Source: Paenibacillus_G sp049942825
GTDB taxonomy: Bacteria; Bacillota; Bacilli; Paenibacillales; NBRC-103111
Reading direction: 5' to 3'
Length of the DNA: 64,000 nucleotides
NCBI RefSeq assembly: GCF_049942825.1
Contig: NZ_CP187970.1
Span: 744,001 to 808,000, forward strand
Position numbers and translations under genes: made by a program. Shown here one piece after another: positions 8,698 to 18,030 of the stretch (its first letter is position 1; every line of letters starts with the position of its first letter). Below the pieces are notes generated by a model. That model ran no database searches. It was not told where the DNA came from and saw only the letters and a program-made list of their open reading frames with translations.

Positions 8698-9324
8698 ATG
8701 GAACCCCAGTGGCTGACATGGGCGAAGCAGATTCAAGCGATTGCCCAGGCGGGACTTGCCTATTCCAAGGATGTGTACGATCTCGAAAGGTTCGGCATGC
8801 TGCGGGATCTGGCCGTTGAGATCGTGGAGAACCATACGAAGGCCGGAAGAGAGCCGATCCGTCTGGCCTTCGCGAGTGAAGAGGGGTACGCCACCCCCAA
8901 GGTGGATGTCCGGGGCGTGGTGTTCCGGGAAGGACGGATCCTGCTGGTCCGCGAGAAAATCGACGGCGCCTGGTCGCTGCCGGGCGGGTGGGCCGATATC
9001 GGGCTGTCTCCCTCGGAGATCGCCGTGAAGGAGATCCGCGAAGAAGCCGGATATGATACCGAGGCGGTGCGGCTGCTCGCGGTCATGGACAAGAAGTTCC
9101 ATGACCATCCGCCGGATCTATGGCATATCTACAAGATCTTCATTCTCTGCCGTCTCGTCGGAGGAGAGGGGATCGGCAGCGAAGGCAGTCTGGAGACCTC
9201 CGATGTGGGCTTCTTCGGCCCTGACGAGCTGCCGGAGCTCTCGGTCGGCCGGAACACCAAGGCGCAAATTCTCACGATGTTCGAATATCTCCAGAATCCG
9301 CACAAAGCCGTTCTTCTGGATTAA
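8698..9324 (+). CDS. NUDIX hydrolase with N-terminal NUDIX-associated domain
   Basis: A 208-residue protein that should hydrolyse a nucleoside diphosphate linked to another group, such as ADP-ribose. Residues 1-60 form the short helical domain found before some Firmicute NUDIX enzymes. The catalytic box G-x5-E-x7-REUxEExGU is complete at about 97-119 and carries the metal-binding REEAGY glutamates. The region after it, with DKKFHDHPPDLWHIYKI, is typical of the YjhB-like group. GAGGAGG lies 8 nt before the ATG. A TATAAT at 8655-8660 is a possible -10 box without a good -35. It is monocistronic and convergent with a lipoprotein gene. The substrate is not determined. Confidence 0.9.
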   Translation: MEPQWLTWAKQIQAIAQAGLAYSKDVYDLERFGMLRDLAVEIVENHTKAGREPIRLAFASEEGYATPKVDVRGVVFREGRILLVREKIDGAWSLPGGWADIGLSPSEIAVKEIREEAGYDTEAVRLLAVMDKKFHDHPPDLWHIYKIFILCRLVGGEGIGSEGSLETSDVGFFGPDELPELSVGRNTKAQILTMFEYLQNPHKAVLLD

Positions 9325-9338
9325 CGGTACAAGCAGCG

Positions 9339-9378
9339 AATCCCCCAGCACCTCTTTCCGGAGAGGAACTGGGGGATT
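9339..9378. terminator. Bidirectional terminator
   Basis: AATCCCCCAG (9339-9348) pairs with CTGGGGGATT (9369-9378), with an inner CCTCT/AGAGG extension. It lies between the convergent NUDIX and lipoprotein genes. Confidence 0.75.
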
Positions 9379-9381
9379 ATG

Positions 9382-9891
9382 TTATTTATTGGCCTCGTGA
9401 ACAATGGTGACGGCGGTCTTGCGGTCCGACTCCATGTCCTTGGACACCGTGAAGTGAAGACTGAGCCCATCCTTCTTGCCGGCAATCAGGAAAATCGATT
9501 CATCCGTCAGGCGCGTCGATTCCGTGTACCCAGAGCTTTTGAAGAACGCTTCTACCTCGTTCTTGCTCTTCTCAAAAGGCTGTTCGATCTCGTAGGCGAC
9601 CGTATAGACTTCACCGCCGTCTTTGCCCTCGGATTTCATCGAGGCCTGGATGGCGGCTTTGTCCGGGATGGGGATCTCCTTCGGAAAGCCTTCCGGGAGC
9701 TGGTTCTCGCCGGAGAGGGTCATCTTTCCTTTGTCCGTCGTGATCGTGGACATTTCCTTGTCGCTGCTAATGACGGCTTTGCCGCCGTCCGGTGTAGGAA
9801 GGGTAACCGTATCTGCGGAGCAGCCGGCGGCTAGGGCGGCAGCTCCGGCCAAGACCAGTGCGAGAGTGAAGGTATGATTTCTCTTTTTCAT
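9382..9891 (-). CDS. Uncharacterised lipoprotein
   Basis: A 169-residue exported lipoprotein. The start at 9891 gives a standard signal (MKKR, hydrophobic core) ending in the lipobox LAAGC with the lipidated Cys24; AGGAG lies 11 nt upstream. The mature part has a DGGKAVISSDKEMSTITTDKGKMTL strand-rich stretch and a predicted alpha/beta second half with PEGFPKEIPIPD, a phrase I associate with Paenibacillus lipoproteins of unknown role. It would be anchored on the outer face of the membrane. It is a single gene; the region 9892-10059 upstream of it shows no other gene. No enzyme motif is recognised. Confidence 0.8.
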   Translation of the reverse strand: MKKRNHTFTLALVLAGAAALAAGCSADTVTLPTPDGGKAVISSDKEMSTITTDKGKMTLSGENQLPEGFPKEIPIPDKAAIQASMKSEGKDGGEVYTVAYEIEQPFEKSKNEVEAFFKSSGYTESTRLTDESIFLIAGKKDGLSLHFTVSKDMESDRKTAVTIVHEANK

Positions 9892-10059
9892 GGGGGGAAG
9901 ACTCCTATCTGTCGGGGAAAAGTGGGGTAAGCTTCGGGTAAGCTTCTCCCTCCATGATAAAGAGGCATCCGTCATATGACCAGTGTTCCGGGTCACTCCC
10001 TTGTCATGTGACCGTAGACAACAGCTCCCATGACCGGCGAATGGAGCGGACCTGCCGGA

Positions 10060-11631
10060 TCAGACGGCGCCGATCTTCGGCCAGGCGAGCTCCACGCCGA
10101 AGCCTGTCAGCAGGCTCTGGAAAGCTTCCAGCTTGAAGGCATCGCTGCGGACCTGGGAAGGCACCGTCTTCTGATCCAGGCAGTACGCGGCTAGTGCCCC
10201 GGCCGACTCCCCGATGTTCCACTCGACCGGATGAAGCCGATAGCAGCCGTTCGTAATGTGCGTCGTTCCGATATTTTTGCAGGCAGGCAGCAGATTGCGC
10301 ACCCGTACGGGCAGCAGGCTGCCGAGCGGGATCTGGAAGGGAAGGGACGAGATATCGAGATAGTTCCTGCCCGCGGTGCTCGGATGAAGGTCGATCCGGT
10401 AGCAGCCGATGCCGACGCTGTCGGGAAAAGGAACGGCCCCCTGCTCCCCGCGCACCGCAGCGCTCACATGCTGCTCGTATACCGTGAACTGGGCGCGGAT
10501 GCGGCGGGACTCCCGGATGTAGGGAGCCTTGGCCAGTCCGTCGGCCGTCCCGGTCACGTCCGGCCGCAGTCTAAGTCCCGGGTATCCCGTCTTGCCGTCC
10601 GGCCGAGGAGCCTCGGTCTGCAGCCAGTACAGCAGCGACAGGCTGAGCTGCCGTGCACCCTCCAGATGCCGCTGCGACTCATGAGGCGGCACATCGTAAA
10701 TGCGCCCTAACCAATAATCGTTCTGGGACCAGTTCACAATGGAGATATCACTCGGATAGGTTCCCGGCATGAAATTCGACCTGTCGAGGATTCGCCGGTA
10801 GATAAACAGGGGGTATTTGTCCGTACCCCAGAAGAGTGTTTCCTCGGTCGGCTCCAGCGTCACGGGGTTCGGAGACACCCAGCTGAGCTGGCGGTCCGGC
10901 CAGAAGTCCGCCCGGTAGTTCCGCCAGAATGCATAGTCTCTCGGCTTGTCGATGACATGACTCTCCCCGTCGAGGTAATCCATGGCCAGGCACCAGGTGA
11001 ACGCCTGGATGTCATGCGGATCGGCCGGTCCGTCGAGGGCGTGAGGCTCATTCGTCTCCGCCCGGGACTCCGCCCCCGTGACGTATTCCACGCCGGCCAG
11101 CGGCAGCAGATCCCCGCATTCGGTGGCATCCAGGAAGTAGGGGGCGCGGATGGTCAGCCGGGAACCGCACGCTTCCTGAACGGTGACCGAGCGGACGGTA
11201 TCTCCGTCCGTTTCGGCGCTGACGGGCCGGCAGTGAAGCAGCAGGGTCAACCGGCCGCTGTGCACGAAGGGGGCGATCATCGCCTGCAGCACCTCCAGCA
11301 TGGCCCTCGGCTCCGCGCAGAGCCGGCTGACTCCGCCGTTGCCCGGGTTCAGGTGGTAGACGGCACGCGCTTCGGCCGTCAGGGGAAAGTGCTCTCTGTA
11401 GAAGGCGCGCACGCCTTCACGGAACTGCCGGTAGCTGCGCGTGCAGCCGAACTGTTCGATCCACCGGTGCTCATCCGGAGGAACAGCCTGGCTCGTCAGC
11501 TGCCCGCCGATCCAGCCGGTTTCCTCGGTCAGTACCACCCGTCTGCCCATCCGGCAGGCCGAGAGCGCAGCGGCAATGCCGCCTACTCCGCCGCCGATAA
11601 TGGCGATGTCCGTTTCGGTTTCGCGATGCAT
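10060..11631 (-). CDS. FAD-dependent oxidoreductase (FAD_oxidored family)
   Basis: A 523-residue soluble flavoprotein. The dinucleotide motif IIGGGVGGIAAALSA is at about residues 10-24 and is followed by the VVLTEE strand end and GWIGGQLTSQ, which is diagnostic of the FAD_oxidored (PF12831-type) family. A second FAD contact, PYFLDATECGDLLPLAG, is near 165-181, and the C-terminal NIGTTHITNG...ACKN region closes the site. Many relatives sit in sugar-use clusters, but the substrates are unknown. The ATG at 11631 is preceded by AAGGAGG. It is a single gene on the minus strand with no obvious partner. Confidence 0.85.
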   Translation of the reverse strand: MHRETETDIAIIGGGVGGIAAALSACRMGRRVVLTEETGWIGGQLTSQAVPPDEHRWIEQFGCTRSYRQFREGVRAFYREHFPLTAEARAVYHLNPGNGGVSRLCAEPRAMLEVLQAMIAPFVHSGRLTLLLHCRPVSAETDGDTVRSVTVQEACGSRLTIRAPYFLDATECGDLLPLAGVEYVTGAESRAETNEPHALDGPADPHDIQAFTWCLAMDYLDGESHVIDKPRDYAFWRNYRADFWPDRQLSWVSPNPVTLEPTEETLFWGTDKYPLFIYRRILDRSNFMPGTYPSDISIVNWSQNDYWLGRIYDVPPHESQRHLEGARQLSLSLLYWLQTEAPRPDGKTGYPGLRLRPDVTGTADGLAKAPYIRESRRIRAQFTVYEQHVSAAVRGEQGAVPFPDSVGIGCYRIDLHPSTAGRNYLDISSLPFQIPLGSLLPVRVRNLLPACKNIGTTHITNGCYRLHPVEWNIGESAGALAAYCLDQKTVPSQVRSDAFKLEAFQSLLTGFGVELAWPKIGAV

Positions 11632-11993
11632 GTAGATCAGCCTCCTTGGGTGCGTAAGATAGGAATAGGATTCGGCATTCTCTATCTTAGACTCAAGTGG
11701 ATTCCAAAATGTTACAGTCAGGGAGCAGGAAGCCGATCCTAAGCTTCGGCACGTGAAGACACGGTCACCGGACTCGGTGTGGGGTGTGGATGGGAATGGG
11801 AAGCCAGGGAGTCAAATCAAATCCGGAAATGGAGTAAACGGCCGGGCGTAAGACAGAAGGCCGGACTTCCCTTTGGAAGCTCCGGCCTTCTGGTCTTGGA
11901 CATCGCTCAAGCAGCATCGCCGAATACACAAACATGGCGGTGCGGCGGATACAGCAGCAGCTGAAGAAAGCAGCGAACTATAGGGGAGATCGC
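11632..11993. other. Intergenic region with a long terminator-like hairpin
   Basis: No gene is seen. CAGAAGGCCGGA and CTTCC (11854-11870) pair with GGAAG and TCCGGCCTTCTG (11875-11892) around a 4-nt loop. The hairpin lies downstream of the marR stop on the minus strand and probably ends that transcript, though a T tract is missing. Confidence 0.55.
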
Positions 11994-12458
11994 TTACTTG
12001 GTGTTCTTCCGATCTTCGTACGAGGCGTTGTATTCGCTCAGATAACGGGAGATATCCGTTACCGACCCCTCCAGCGCCTCCAGACGCTGGGGGTCCAGCC
12101 TGCCGAAGATCGCCTCCGCATGGTCTGCGAATCGGCTTCTCCAAGCAAGGAGCTGCTCCATTCCCTGCGGTGTCAGGCTGACATACGTGATGCGCCGGTC
12201 CTCTTCGGAACGCAGGCGCTGGGTCCAGCCTTTCTCTTCGAGGCGGTCGAGCAGGTTCGAAGCGGCACCGATCGTGATGCCGAGGTATTCGGCCACACAG
12301 TTGATTTTCATGCTGGTTTCGTGCTCCATCTTGAACACGAGCGATACGGCCGAAGGCGGAACCTCCGCTTCCGTACTGAGCAGGCAGAGGGTCGACTTCA
12401 GGGTGCGGTTCAGCTCCAGCAGAGAGCACCAGAAGGTGTTGATGGGGTTGGATGACAT
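11994..12458 (-). CDS. MarR-family transcriptional regulator
   Basis: A 154-residue winged-helix repressor. The recognition region CVAEYLGITIGAASNLLDRLEEKGWTQR (about residues 54-81, described here by position) is followed by the beta wing EEDRRITYVSLTPQG, the MarR signature DRR-x-x-x-V-x-L-T-x-x-G. Flanking helices form the dimer interface. It is divergent from an MFS efflux gene, and a palindrome in the shared spacer is its likely operator, so it probably represses both genes and is relieved by a small toxic ligand. AAAGGTGG precedes the ATG at 12458. A short Cys residue pair (Cys11, Cys25) in the N-terminal helix could allow thiol sensing; that is speculation. Confidence 0.9.
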   Translation of the reverse strand: MSSNPINTFWCSLLELNRTLKSTLCLLSTEAEVPPSAVSLVFKMEHETSMKINCVAEYLGITIGAASNLLDRLEEKGWTQRLRSEEDRRITYVSLTPQGMEQLLAWRSRFADHAEAIFGRLDPQRLEALEGSVTDISRYLSEYNASYEDRKNTK

Positions 12459-12546
12459 AGGAGTGAACCACCTTTACCAATTCATATTCCGATTGTACTA
12501 CAGCCTCTCTCAAAGCAAAAGGGAAGGGGCATGTTGACGGAGGGGA

Positions 12547-12609
12547 TTGACAATAGGGAACAATTGGGATATAGTTCTGACAATACTTTTATTATAATAC
12601 TATTATCAG
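12547..12609 (+). promoter_or_regulatory. Sigma-A promoter and palindromic MarR operator for the MFS gene
   Basis: TTGACA at 12547-12552 and TATAGT at 12570-12575 are 17 nt apart, a near-ideal promoter. Directly downstream, CTGACAATA (12577-12585) and TATTATCAG (12601-12609) form a one-mismatch inverted repeat centred on the perfect palindrome TATTATAATA (12590-12599). A repressor here would block transcript initiation or early elongation, in line with MarR autoregulation of divergent pairs. Confidence 0.75.
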
Positions 12610-12643
12610 AAAAGTAAATTCCGAATCAAAGGAGGCCTTCCCC

Positions 12644-14026
12644 GTGAGTTCCCCGATCTCTACATCTTTCAAGGAATCGCTGATCATTCCCCTCTGGAGC
12701 CTGACGGTTCTGCTGGTGGTCATGAACACCACCATGTTCAATGTGGCGCTGCCTACGGTAGCCGCCGATCTCGGTCTGTCCACCACGAGTGCCTCCTGGA
12801 TTGTGACCGGCTACTCCATTCTCTTCGCCATCGCTTCCATCACGTACAGCCGCCTGTCGGACTTCCTGCCGATCCGCACGCTGCTCACCGCCGGCCTGCT
12901 GCTGCTCGGCACCGGATCGATCGTGGGCCTGCTCTCGCACCACTTCTACGGTGTGCTGGCCGCCAGGCTGCTTCAGGCGGTTGGAGCCGCTTCGGCTCCA
13001 GGCCTTGGCGTCGTGCTTGTCACCCGGTATGTTCCTCTCGAGCGGCGGGGCAAAGCGATGTCGACCATCATCTCCGCAGCTTCCTTCGGCTTCGGCCTCG
13101 GCCCGATCGTCGGCGGAACGATGTCGCAGTACCTGGGATGGAATATGCTGTTCATCGTGACGGCGATGGTGCTTCTGCTGCTGCCGGTATTCTACCGGAA
13201 CCTGCCTCAGCAGACGACCGCTCCGGTCCGCTTCGACTGGACCGGCGCTCTGCTGATCGGAGCGGGCGTAACGGGCCTGCTGCTCTTCCTGACGAACCGC
13301 CAGTGGCTGACGCTGGCGGTCGGGGCAGCCGCCCTGGCCGGCTTCTGGTTCCGGATTCACCGGACGGCGGATCCTTTCGTCCAGCCTTCGCTGCTGCGCA
13401 ACCGTAACTACCTCAGCCTGCTCTTCATGGGGTTTATTGCTTACATCCTTAACTTCTCCTCCCTGTTCCTGATGCCGATGATGCTCTCGCGTCTGTTCGG
13501 TACGGGTTCTACAGTGACCGGGTTCCTGATCTTCCCGGGGGCGATCCTGACCGCTCTGCTGTCGCCCCGGATCGGGAAGTGGATCGACCGTGCCGGGAAT
13601 ACGCCGGTCATTGCAGCGGGCCACGCGGGACTGATCCTCGCTGCAGCCGGGTTCGCGCTCTTTTCTGCCGAATCCGTGTATGCCATCGCCGGTGCGTATG
13701 TGGTGCTGAGCGTGTCGGTGTCCGCGATTGGGTCAAGCGCGTCCAATGAGATGTCGCGGATTCTGGCCCCGAGCGAGATTGGGGCGGGCATGGGGCTGGC
13801 ACAGCTGACGCAGTTCTTCGGCGGCGCCCTTGGCGTCGCTCTGACGAGCACTGTGCTGGCCTGGCCGTCTTCCCGGCCTCTGGGCGCTACCTTTGCCGGC
13901 CTCTACTGGGTGATGGCGGCAGCAGCGGTAGGCTCGGCCGTACTCTGCTTCCGGTACGTCAGGCGCAAACGCGGCAGCGGGGTGCTGCCGGAGGGGACCG
14001 AGGCGGCAGAGCCCGTCCGGGGATAA
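12644..14026 (+). CDS. MFS drug efflux transporter, DHA2 (14-helix, TetL-like)
   Basis: A 460-residue integral membrane proton antiporter with about 14 hydrophobic segments. The motif-A loop is YSRLSDFLPIRTLL (about residues 62-75) and motif C lies in SFGFGLGPIVGG (about 148-159), both typical of drug:H+ antiporters; the NVALPTVAADL start is like TetA(L)/LmrB members. The start is GTG at 12644 with AAAGGAGG 11 nt upstream. It is divergent from marR and controlled by the operator between them, so it is most likely an inducible resistance pump. The drug cannot be read from sequence. Confidence 0.92.
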   Translation: MSSPISTSFKESLIIPLWSLTVLLVVMNTTMFNVALPTVAADLGLSTTSASWIVTGYSILFAIASITYSRLSDFLPIRTLLTAGLLLLGTGSIVGLLSHHFYGVLAARLLQAVGAASAPGLGVVLVTRYVPLERRGKAMSTIISAASFGFGLGPIVGGTMSQYLGWNMLFIVTAMVLLLLPVFYRNLPQQTTAPVRFDWTGALLIGAGVTGLLLFLTNRQWLTLAVGAAALAGFWFRIHRTADPFVQPSLLRNRNYLSLLFMGFIAYILNFSSLFLMPMMLSRLFGTGSTVTGFLIFPGAILTALLSPRIGKWIDRAGNTPVIAAGHAGLILAAAGFALFSAESVYAIAGAYVVLSVSVSAIGSSASNEMSRILAPSEIGAGMGLAQLTQFFGGALGVALTSTVLAWPSSRPLGATFAGLYWVMAAAAVGSAVLCFRYVRRKRGSGVLPEGTEAAEPVRG

Positions 14027-14031
14027 ACCGA

Positions 14032-14070
14032 AACAGCCTTGGTCTCCTCTTAGGGAAGATCAAGGCTGTT
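14032..14070 (+). terminator. Terminator after the MFS gene
   Basis: AACAGCCTTG (14032-14041) pairs perfectly with CAAGGCTGTT (14061-14070). Confidence 0.7.
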
Positions 14071-14137
14071 GTGCTTGCTGCGGGCAGATGGATGTTCCAG
14101 CGTACGGAGCCGGAATGCGAACCTATTGATGCTGCGG

Positions 14138-14533
<396 letters not shown>

Positions 14534-14692
14534 CGGAGTCCTCCTTGGTCATTGTAGTACGGCGGCAGGGGGATTCGTGCAGCGTTGCATTTTTTGTGCA
14601 GGAGCCCGGCTCTGCTGACACCCTGTTGTCAGGGTTCAGGAGTTACAATATAAGGACAACACCCCAAGAGGGGCACAGGAGGCTGTTAAGAT

Positions 14693-15280
14693 ATGAATGA
14701 TGTGCTGCTGCTGATTACCGACGGATTCGCGGATTGGGAGGCGTCGTATGTTACTGCGGAGCTCAACAAGCCGGGCACGGGCTTCCGCATCCGCACGATT
14801 GCGGTCGACCTTGAACCCAAAGTCTCGATGGGCGGGCTTCGCGTGATCCCCGAATACAGTCTAACGGATTACAAACCGGATGCCAAGCCGGCGATGCTCA
14901 TTCTGCCGGGGGGAACGAGCTGGCTAGAGGAGCGGAATGTGCCGGTCCGGGAGCTGGTGGCTTCCTGCGCAAGGGACTCCGTTCCGGTCGCGGCGATCTG
15001 CGATGCCACCACATTCCTGGCACGGTATGGATTCCTTGACCATGAGAGGCACACCGGCAATTCCCTCGCTTATCTCAAGGAAGGGGCGCCGGAGTACCGG
15101 GGCGAGGCACAGTATGTCGACGCCCAGTCGGTCAGCGCCGGGAATTGGATTACTGCCAACGGCACGGCGGCCGTGGAATTTGCGGCGCATATTCTGGAGA
15201 AACTCGGCGTGCTGGAAGGTGAGGGCCTGCAGGAATGGTATGCCATATTCAAAAAAGGGTATGCCCCCCAATCGGTGTAG
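14693..15280 (+). CDS. DJ-1/PfpI family protein (YoaZ-like glutamine amidotransferase-like)
   Basis: A 195-residue cytosolic protein of the class I glutamine-amidotransferase-like fold. The strand LPGGTSW (about residues 65-71) and the nucleophile elbow AICDATTFLA (about 101-110, with Cys103 as the reactive cysteine) are visible, followed by a TGN and NWITANGTAAVEFA C-terminal section as in DJ-1/PfpI stress proteins. Members act as glyoxalases, deglycases or chaperones; none is proven here. CACAGGAGG lies 8-10 nt before the ATG. It is monocistronic and ends at a convergent hairpin. Confidence 0.88.
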   Translation: MNDVLLLITDGFADWEASYVTAELNKPGTGFRIRTIAVDLEPKVSMGGLRVIPEYSLTDYKPDAKPAMLILPGGTSWLEERNVPVRELVASCARDSVPVAAICDATTFLARYGFLDHERHTGNSLAYLKEGAPEYRGEAQYVDAQSVSAGNWITANGTAAVEFAAHILEKLGVLEGEGLQEWYAIFKKGYAPQSV

Positions 15281-15354
15281 AAAGAACGGACCGTGCTTCC
15301 TTCCTTTGCCCGAATAACGAGTTTTGGTAAGACACGGTCAGGAGACGCGACATT

Positions 15355-15396
15355 ACAAAAAGCCGCCCTTGGATAAGGCCAAAGGCGGCTTTTTGT
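15355..15396. terminator. Bidirectional terminator
   Basis: A perfect 13-bp stem, ACAAAAAGCCGCC (15355-15367) with GGCGGCTTTTTGT (15384-15396), shared by the DJ-1/PfpI gene and the convergent lyase gene. Confidence 0.9.
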
Positions 15397-15398
15397 GA

Positions 15399-17975
15399 TT
15401 ATTTCTTGGAGCTCCAAGACTGAAGGAACAGGTTGGCATGGTAAGTCAGGTTCTTCTCCGCCGCTGCAGAGAGGGAGGCATTGTTTCCGTGCTTATCCAG
15501 CTGATCCAGGAATTTGTGGACCTGCTTGACGGCCGCTTCAACCGAGCCCTTGCCCAGCTGGTGCCGGGCCTGTTTCAGCGTCTCTTCGAGCTGGGAGGCC
15601 AGAGAGCCCTTCAGCTCGCCGGAAGCTTTGTACTGCTGAAGCAGACCGTCCAGCACGTTCAGCAGGCCCGGCGTCCAGTAGGAAGCCACGGGAACCTGAC
15701 GGAAGTCCGTGTCCGATGCAAAGTAGAAGCTGGTATACGCGGGCTGGTTATAGCCGGTATTCTGGCGGGCGACTTCGACGCGGTACTGCGGATCGTGCAT
15801 CAGCGTGTACAGCTTGCGGTTCGTCACTTCCGTGCTGAGGTAGATGCGGATCGCAGAACTGTCGGCGGTGCGCACCAGCAGCTCTTCGCGCCAGTCCCCG
15901 AAGATGTCGGCGACAAGGCCGGGGTTGCCCTTGGTGTAGTTGTTGGTCCGGGTGCCTTCCGCCGTCAGCAGACGGCCCCGCTTCCAATCGTCGATGGACG
16001 GAGTCGCTTCGATGGCTCCGTTCACGATCTGCGTGGTCATGTCCGCTGCCCACTTGATGTTCATGTTCGTGCCCGGCGCGGTCGTGTCGATCTTCTCGCC
16101 TTGGGCAGTCCATAGGCCTACCGCCCAAGTCTCAAGCCCCCGGCGGGAAGGGTCTACGTCACCGACCATCCCGCGTCCGGTGTCCTTGCCCGTATATCCG
16201 CCATAGATGACTTTGCCGGTCTTCGCATCCTTCAGGGCGTAGCCGTACGGTGCATAGGTGCCGCCTTCGTGCACCATAAAGATCTCCTGGCCGGGGTGGT
16301 CCGGGTCTATATCGGTCACATGAAGAGCGTCGCCGTGGCCGAGCCTTGCCGTGGTGCCCGGAACGGCGCTGCCCTCCGGCATGACATCCATCGAGCTGTA
16401 GAGCAGCTTCCCGTCGTTGTCGATCGTCGCGGAGCCGTAGACGATCTCCTGAGCGCCGTCTCCGTCCACATCCGCCGCACTCAGGGTATGTGCCCCTTGG
16501 GTGGTCAGCGTACCGTATACCGGATCACGCCCGTCGCGGCCGTGAGGCCCGTCGTTGAACGGATTGGTCATCGGCACCCAGCCGCTGTCCACGTTCCAGT
16601 GCTCCTTGAGCTGCTTGCCGTCCCAGCTGTAGGAGATGAGCGTAGAGCGGGTATAGTAGCCGCGGGCGAGTACGGCGTAAGGTTTCTTGCCGTCGAGGTA
16701 CGCGACGCCCGCCAGGAAGCGGTCGACCCGGTTGCCCGGCTCAATCCGGCCCATGGCATAGTCGCCCCACATCAGTCCGTCGTCGCCCCGGCCGGGCTTG
16801 TACGGAATCGTCTGCAGCTCATCGCCGGTGGCTCCGTTGAACACGGACAGGTACTCGGGGCCGCTCAGGATGAAGCCTTCGAAGGCGCGGAGATTGTTAC
16901 GGGCGCTGCGGCTCGGCGCGTAGACGTCCATGAAGTAGTCCGTCAGGCTCTGTGCATCGGCGCGGGACAGCGGATAATCGTACTTCTTGGGAATGCCGAA
17001 GCACTCCTCCAGCGTGGCCGGCCAGTTCCCGGCCACCACTTCTTCATGCTTGTGCCAGTTCATGAACATATCCACGACATGCTCATAGTAGCCCTGTTTG
17101 CTCAGACGGTAGTCATCCGTGTTGCGGTAGCCGGCCTTCAGGTCTTCCCGCGGCATCGTGATATAGGTGGACGAGGTGACCGTGCCTTGGCTGTCATACT
17201 TGTGAACCTGGGTGCCCGGTGCGGTCTTGAACATCACCTCGGCTTTGCCGTCGCCGTCGAAGTCATACACCATGAAGTCGGTATAATGCGCTCCGGCGCG
17301 GATGTTCACGCCAAGGTCGATGCGGTACAGCAGGGTGCCGTCAAAGCGGTAGCAGTCGATGTAGGTTTGGCCGGTGTAGCCGACCTGCGATACGTCTTTG
17401 GAGTTGGAAGGATCCCATTTGACAAAAAATTCATACTGCCCGTCCCCATCCACGTCGCCTACGCTCATGTCGTTGGCCGAATACGTGTACGCCTCACCGA
17501 CGGGGGTGACGCCGTCTGCCGGTTTGTTCAGCTTGAGGTCAAAATAGGCCTGGGCCCAAGGGGAGACGGCATCGCTGCGGTCGACTTCCCGGCCGTTCAC
17601 CACGGCTGCGACCTCATAGCGGGAGGAGGCGGAGCCGGCCGCATCGAGGTGGTTCGTGCTGTCCGTCACGGAAGCCACCTTCTTGCCGTCGCGGTAGACG
17701 TTGAACGAGGCGCCGGTCAGGCCGCTCGCGGAAGCGCCGGTTACCTCGCCTGCACGCAGCCGCCAGCTGAGGAAGACGCCCTGGGAAGTCGAGGCGGCCA
17801 CGAGTCCGCGGTCCAGGTACTCGAGCTGTACGCCGCTGCCTTGAACGGAGGGAGCGGGCTTACGGCTCAGGGATTCGGCTGCGGAAGCTCCGCTTATACT
17901 GGTAAACAGCAGGGGAAGTGCGGCTGTGACAGCCAGCACCCGCCTTGCCAGCAGGGCTTTATTCTTGGGAGACAT
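15399..17975 (-). CDS. Secreted rhamnogalacturonan lyase (PL11, YesW/YesX-like) with C-terminal FIMAH domain
   Basis: Cleaves the rhamnose-galacturonate backbone of pectin outside the cell by beta-elimination. Residues 1-33 are a Sec signal peptide ending SGASAAES. A fibronectin-like N-terminal domain (about 45-150) leads into an eight-bladed propeller with repeated Ca2+-binding DxDGDG loops (DVDGDGQYEF, DFDGDGKAEV, DVDGDGAQEI), the PL11 hallmark. Residues about 770-855 form the helical FIMAH domain found at the ends of secreted Paenibacillus carbohydrases, possibly for cell-surface retention. At 858 residues it is longer than YesW because of that domain. GGTGA precedes the ATG at 17975. A consensus cre site 40 nt upstream indicates CcpA catabolite repression. 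It stands alone, with no oligosaccharide transporter nearby. Confidence 0.93.
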   Translation of the reverse strand: MSPKNKALLARRVLAVTAALPLLFTSISGASAAESLSRKPAPSVQGSGVQLEYLDRGLVAASTSQGVFLSWRLRAGEVTGASASGLTGASFNVYRDGKKVASVTDSTNHLDAAGSASSRYEVAAVVNGREVDRSDAVSPWAQAYFDLKLNKPADGVTPVGEAYTYSANDMSVGDVDGDGQYEFFVKWDPSNSKDVSQVGYTGQTYIDCYRFDGTLLYRIDLGVNIRAGAHYTDFMVYDFDGDGKAEVMFKTAPGTQVHKYDSQGTVTSSTYITMPREDLKAGYRNTDDYRLSKQGYYEHVVDMFMNWHKHEEVVAGNWPATLEECFGIPKKYDYPLSRADAQSLTDYFMDVYAPSRSARNNLRAFEGFILSGPEYLSVFNGATGDELQTIPYKPGRGDDGLMWGDYAMGRIEPGNRVDRFLAGVAYLDGKKPYAVLARGYYTRSTLISYSWDGKQLKEHWNVDSGWVPMTNPFNDGPHGRDGRDPVYGTLTTQGAHTLSAADVDGDGAQEIVYGSATIDNDGKLLYSSMDVMPEGSAVPGTTARLGHGDALHVTDIDPDHPGQEIFMVHEGGTYAPYGYALKDAKTGKVIYGGYTGKDTGRGMVGDVDPSRRGLETWAVGLWTAQGEKIDTTAPGTNMNIKWAADMTTQIVNGAIEATPSIDDWKRGRLLTAEGTRTNNYTKGNPGLVADIFGDWREELLVRTADSSAIRIYLSTEVTNRKLYTLMHDPQYRVEVARQNTGYNQPAYTSFYFASDTDFRQVPVASYWTPGLLNVLDGLLQQYKASGELKGSLASQLEETLKQARHQLGKGSVEAAVKQVHKFLDQLDKHGNNASLSAAAEKNLTYHANLFLQSWSSKK

Positions 17976-18014
17976 GAAAGGTCACCATCCTTGAATGAGT
18001 GTGAAAATTTTCAT

Positions 18015-18030
18015 TTGTTTGCGCTTACAA
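18015..18030. promoter_or_regulatory. cre site (CcpA operator) upstream of the PL11 gene
   Basis: Read on the minus strand, TTGTAAGCGCAAACAA matches every fixed position of the cre consensus WTGNAANCGNWWNCAW. It sits 40 nt before the lyase start. A 12-bp palindrome TGAAAATTTTCA (18002-18013) lies between the cre and the gene, and a TATAAT on the minus strand at 18094-18099 may be the -10 box, which would put the cre in the 5' leader. Confidence 0.85.

Noticed and set aside
12626..13624. 332-residue minus-strand frame rich in Arg, Gln, Glu and Asp
   Set aside because: Antisense to the MFS transporter; its composition is that of a reversed membrane-protein gene in GC-rich DNA.
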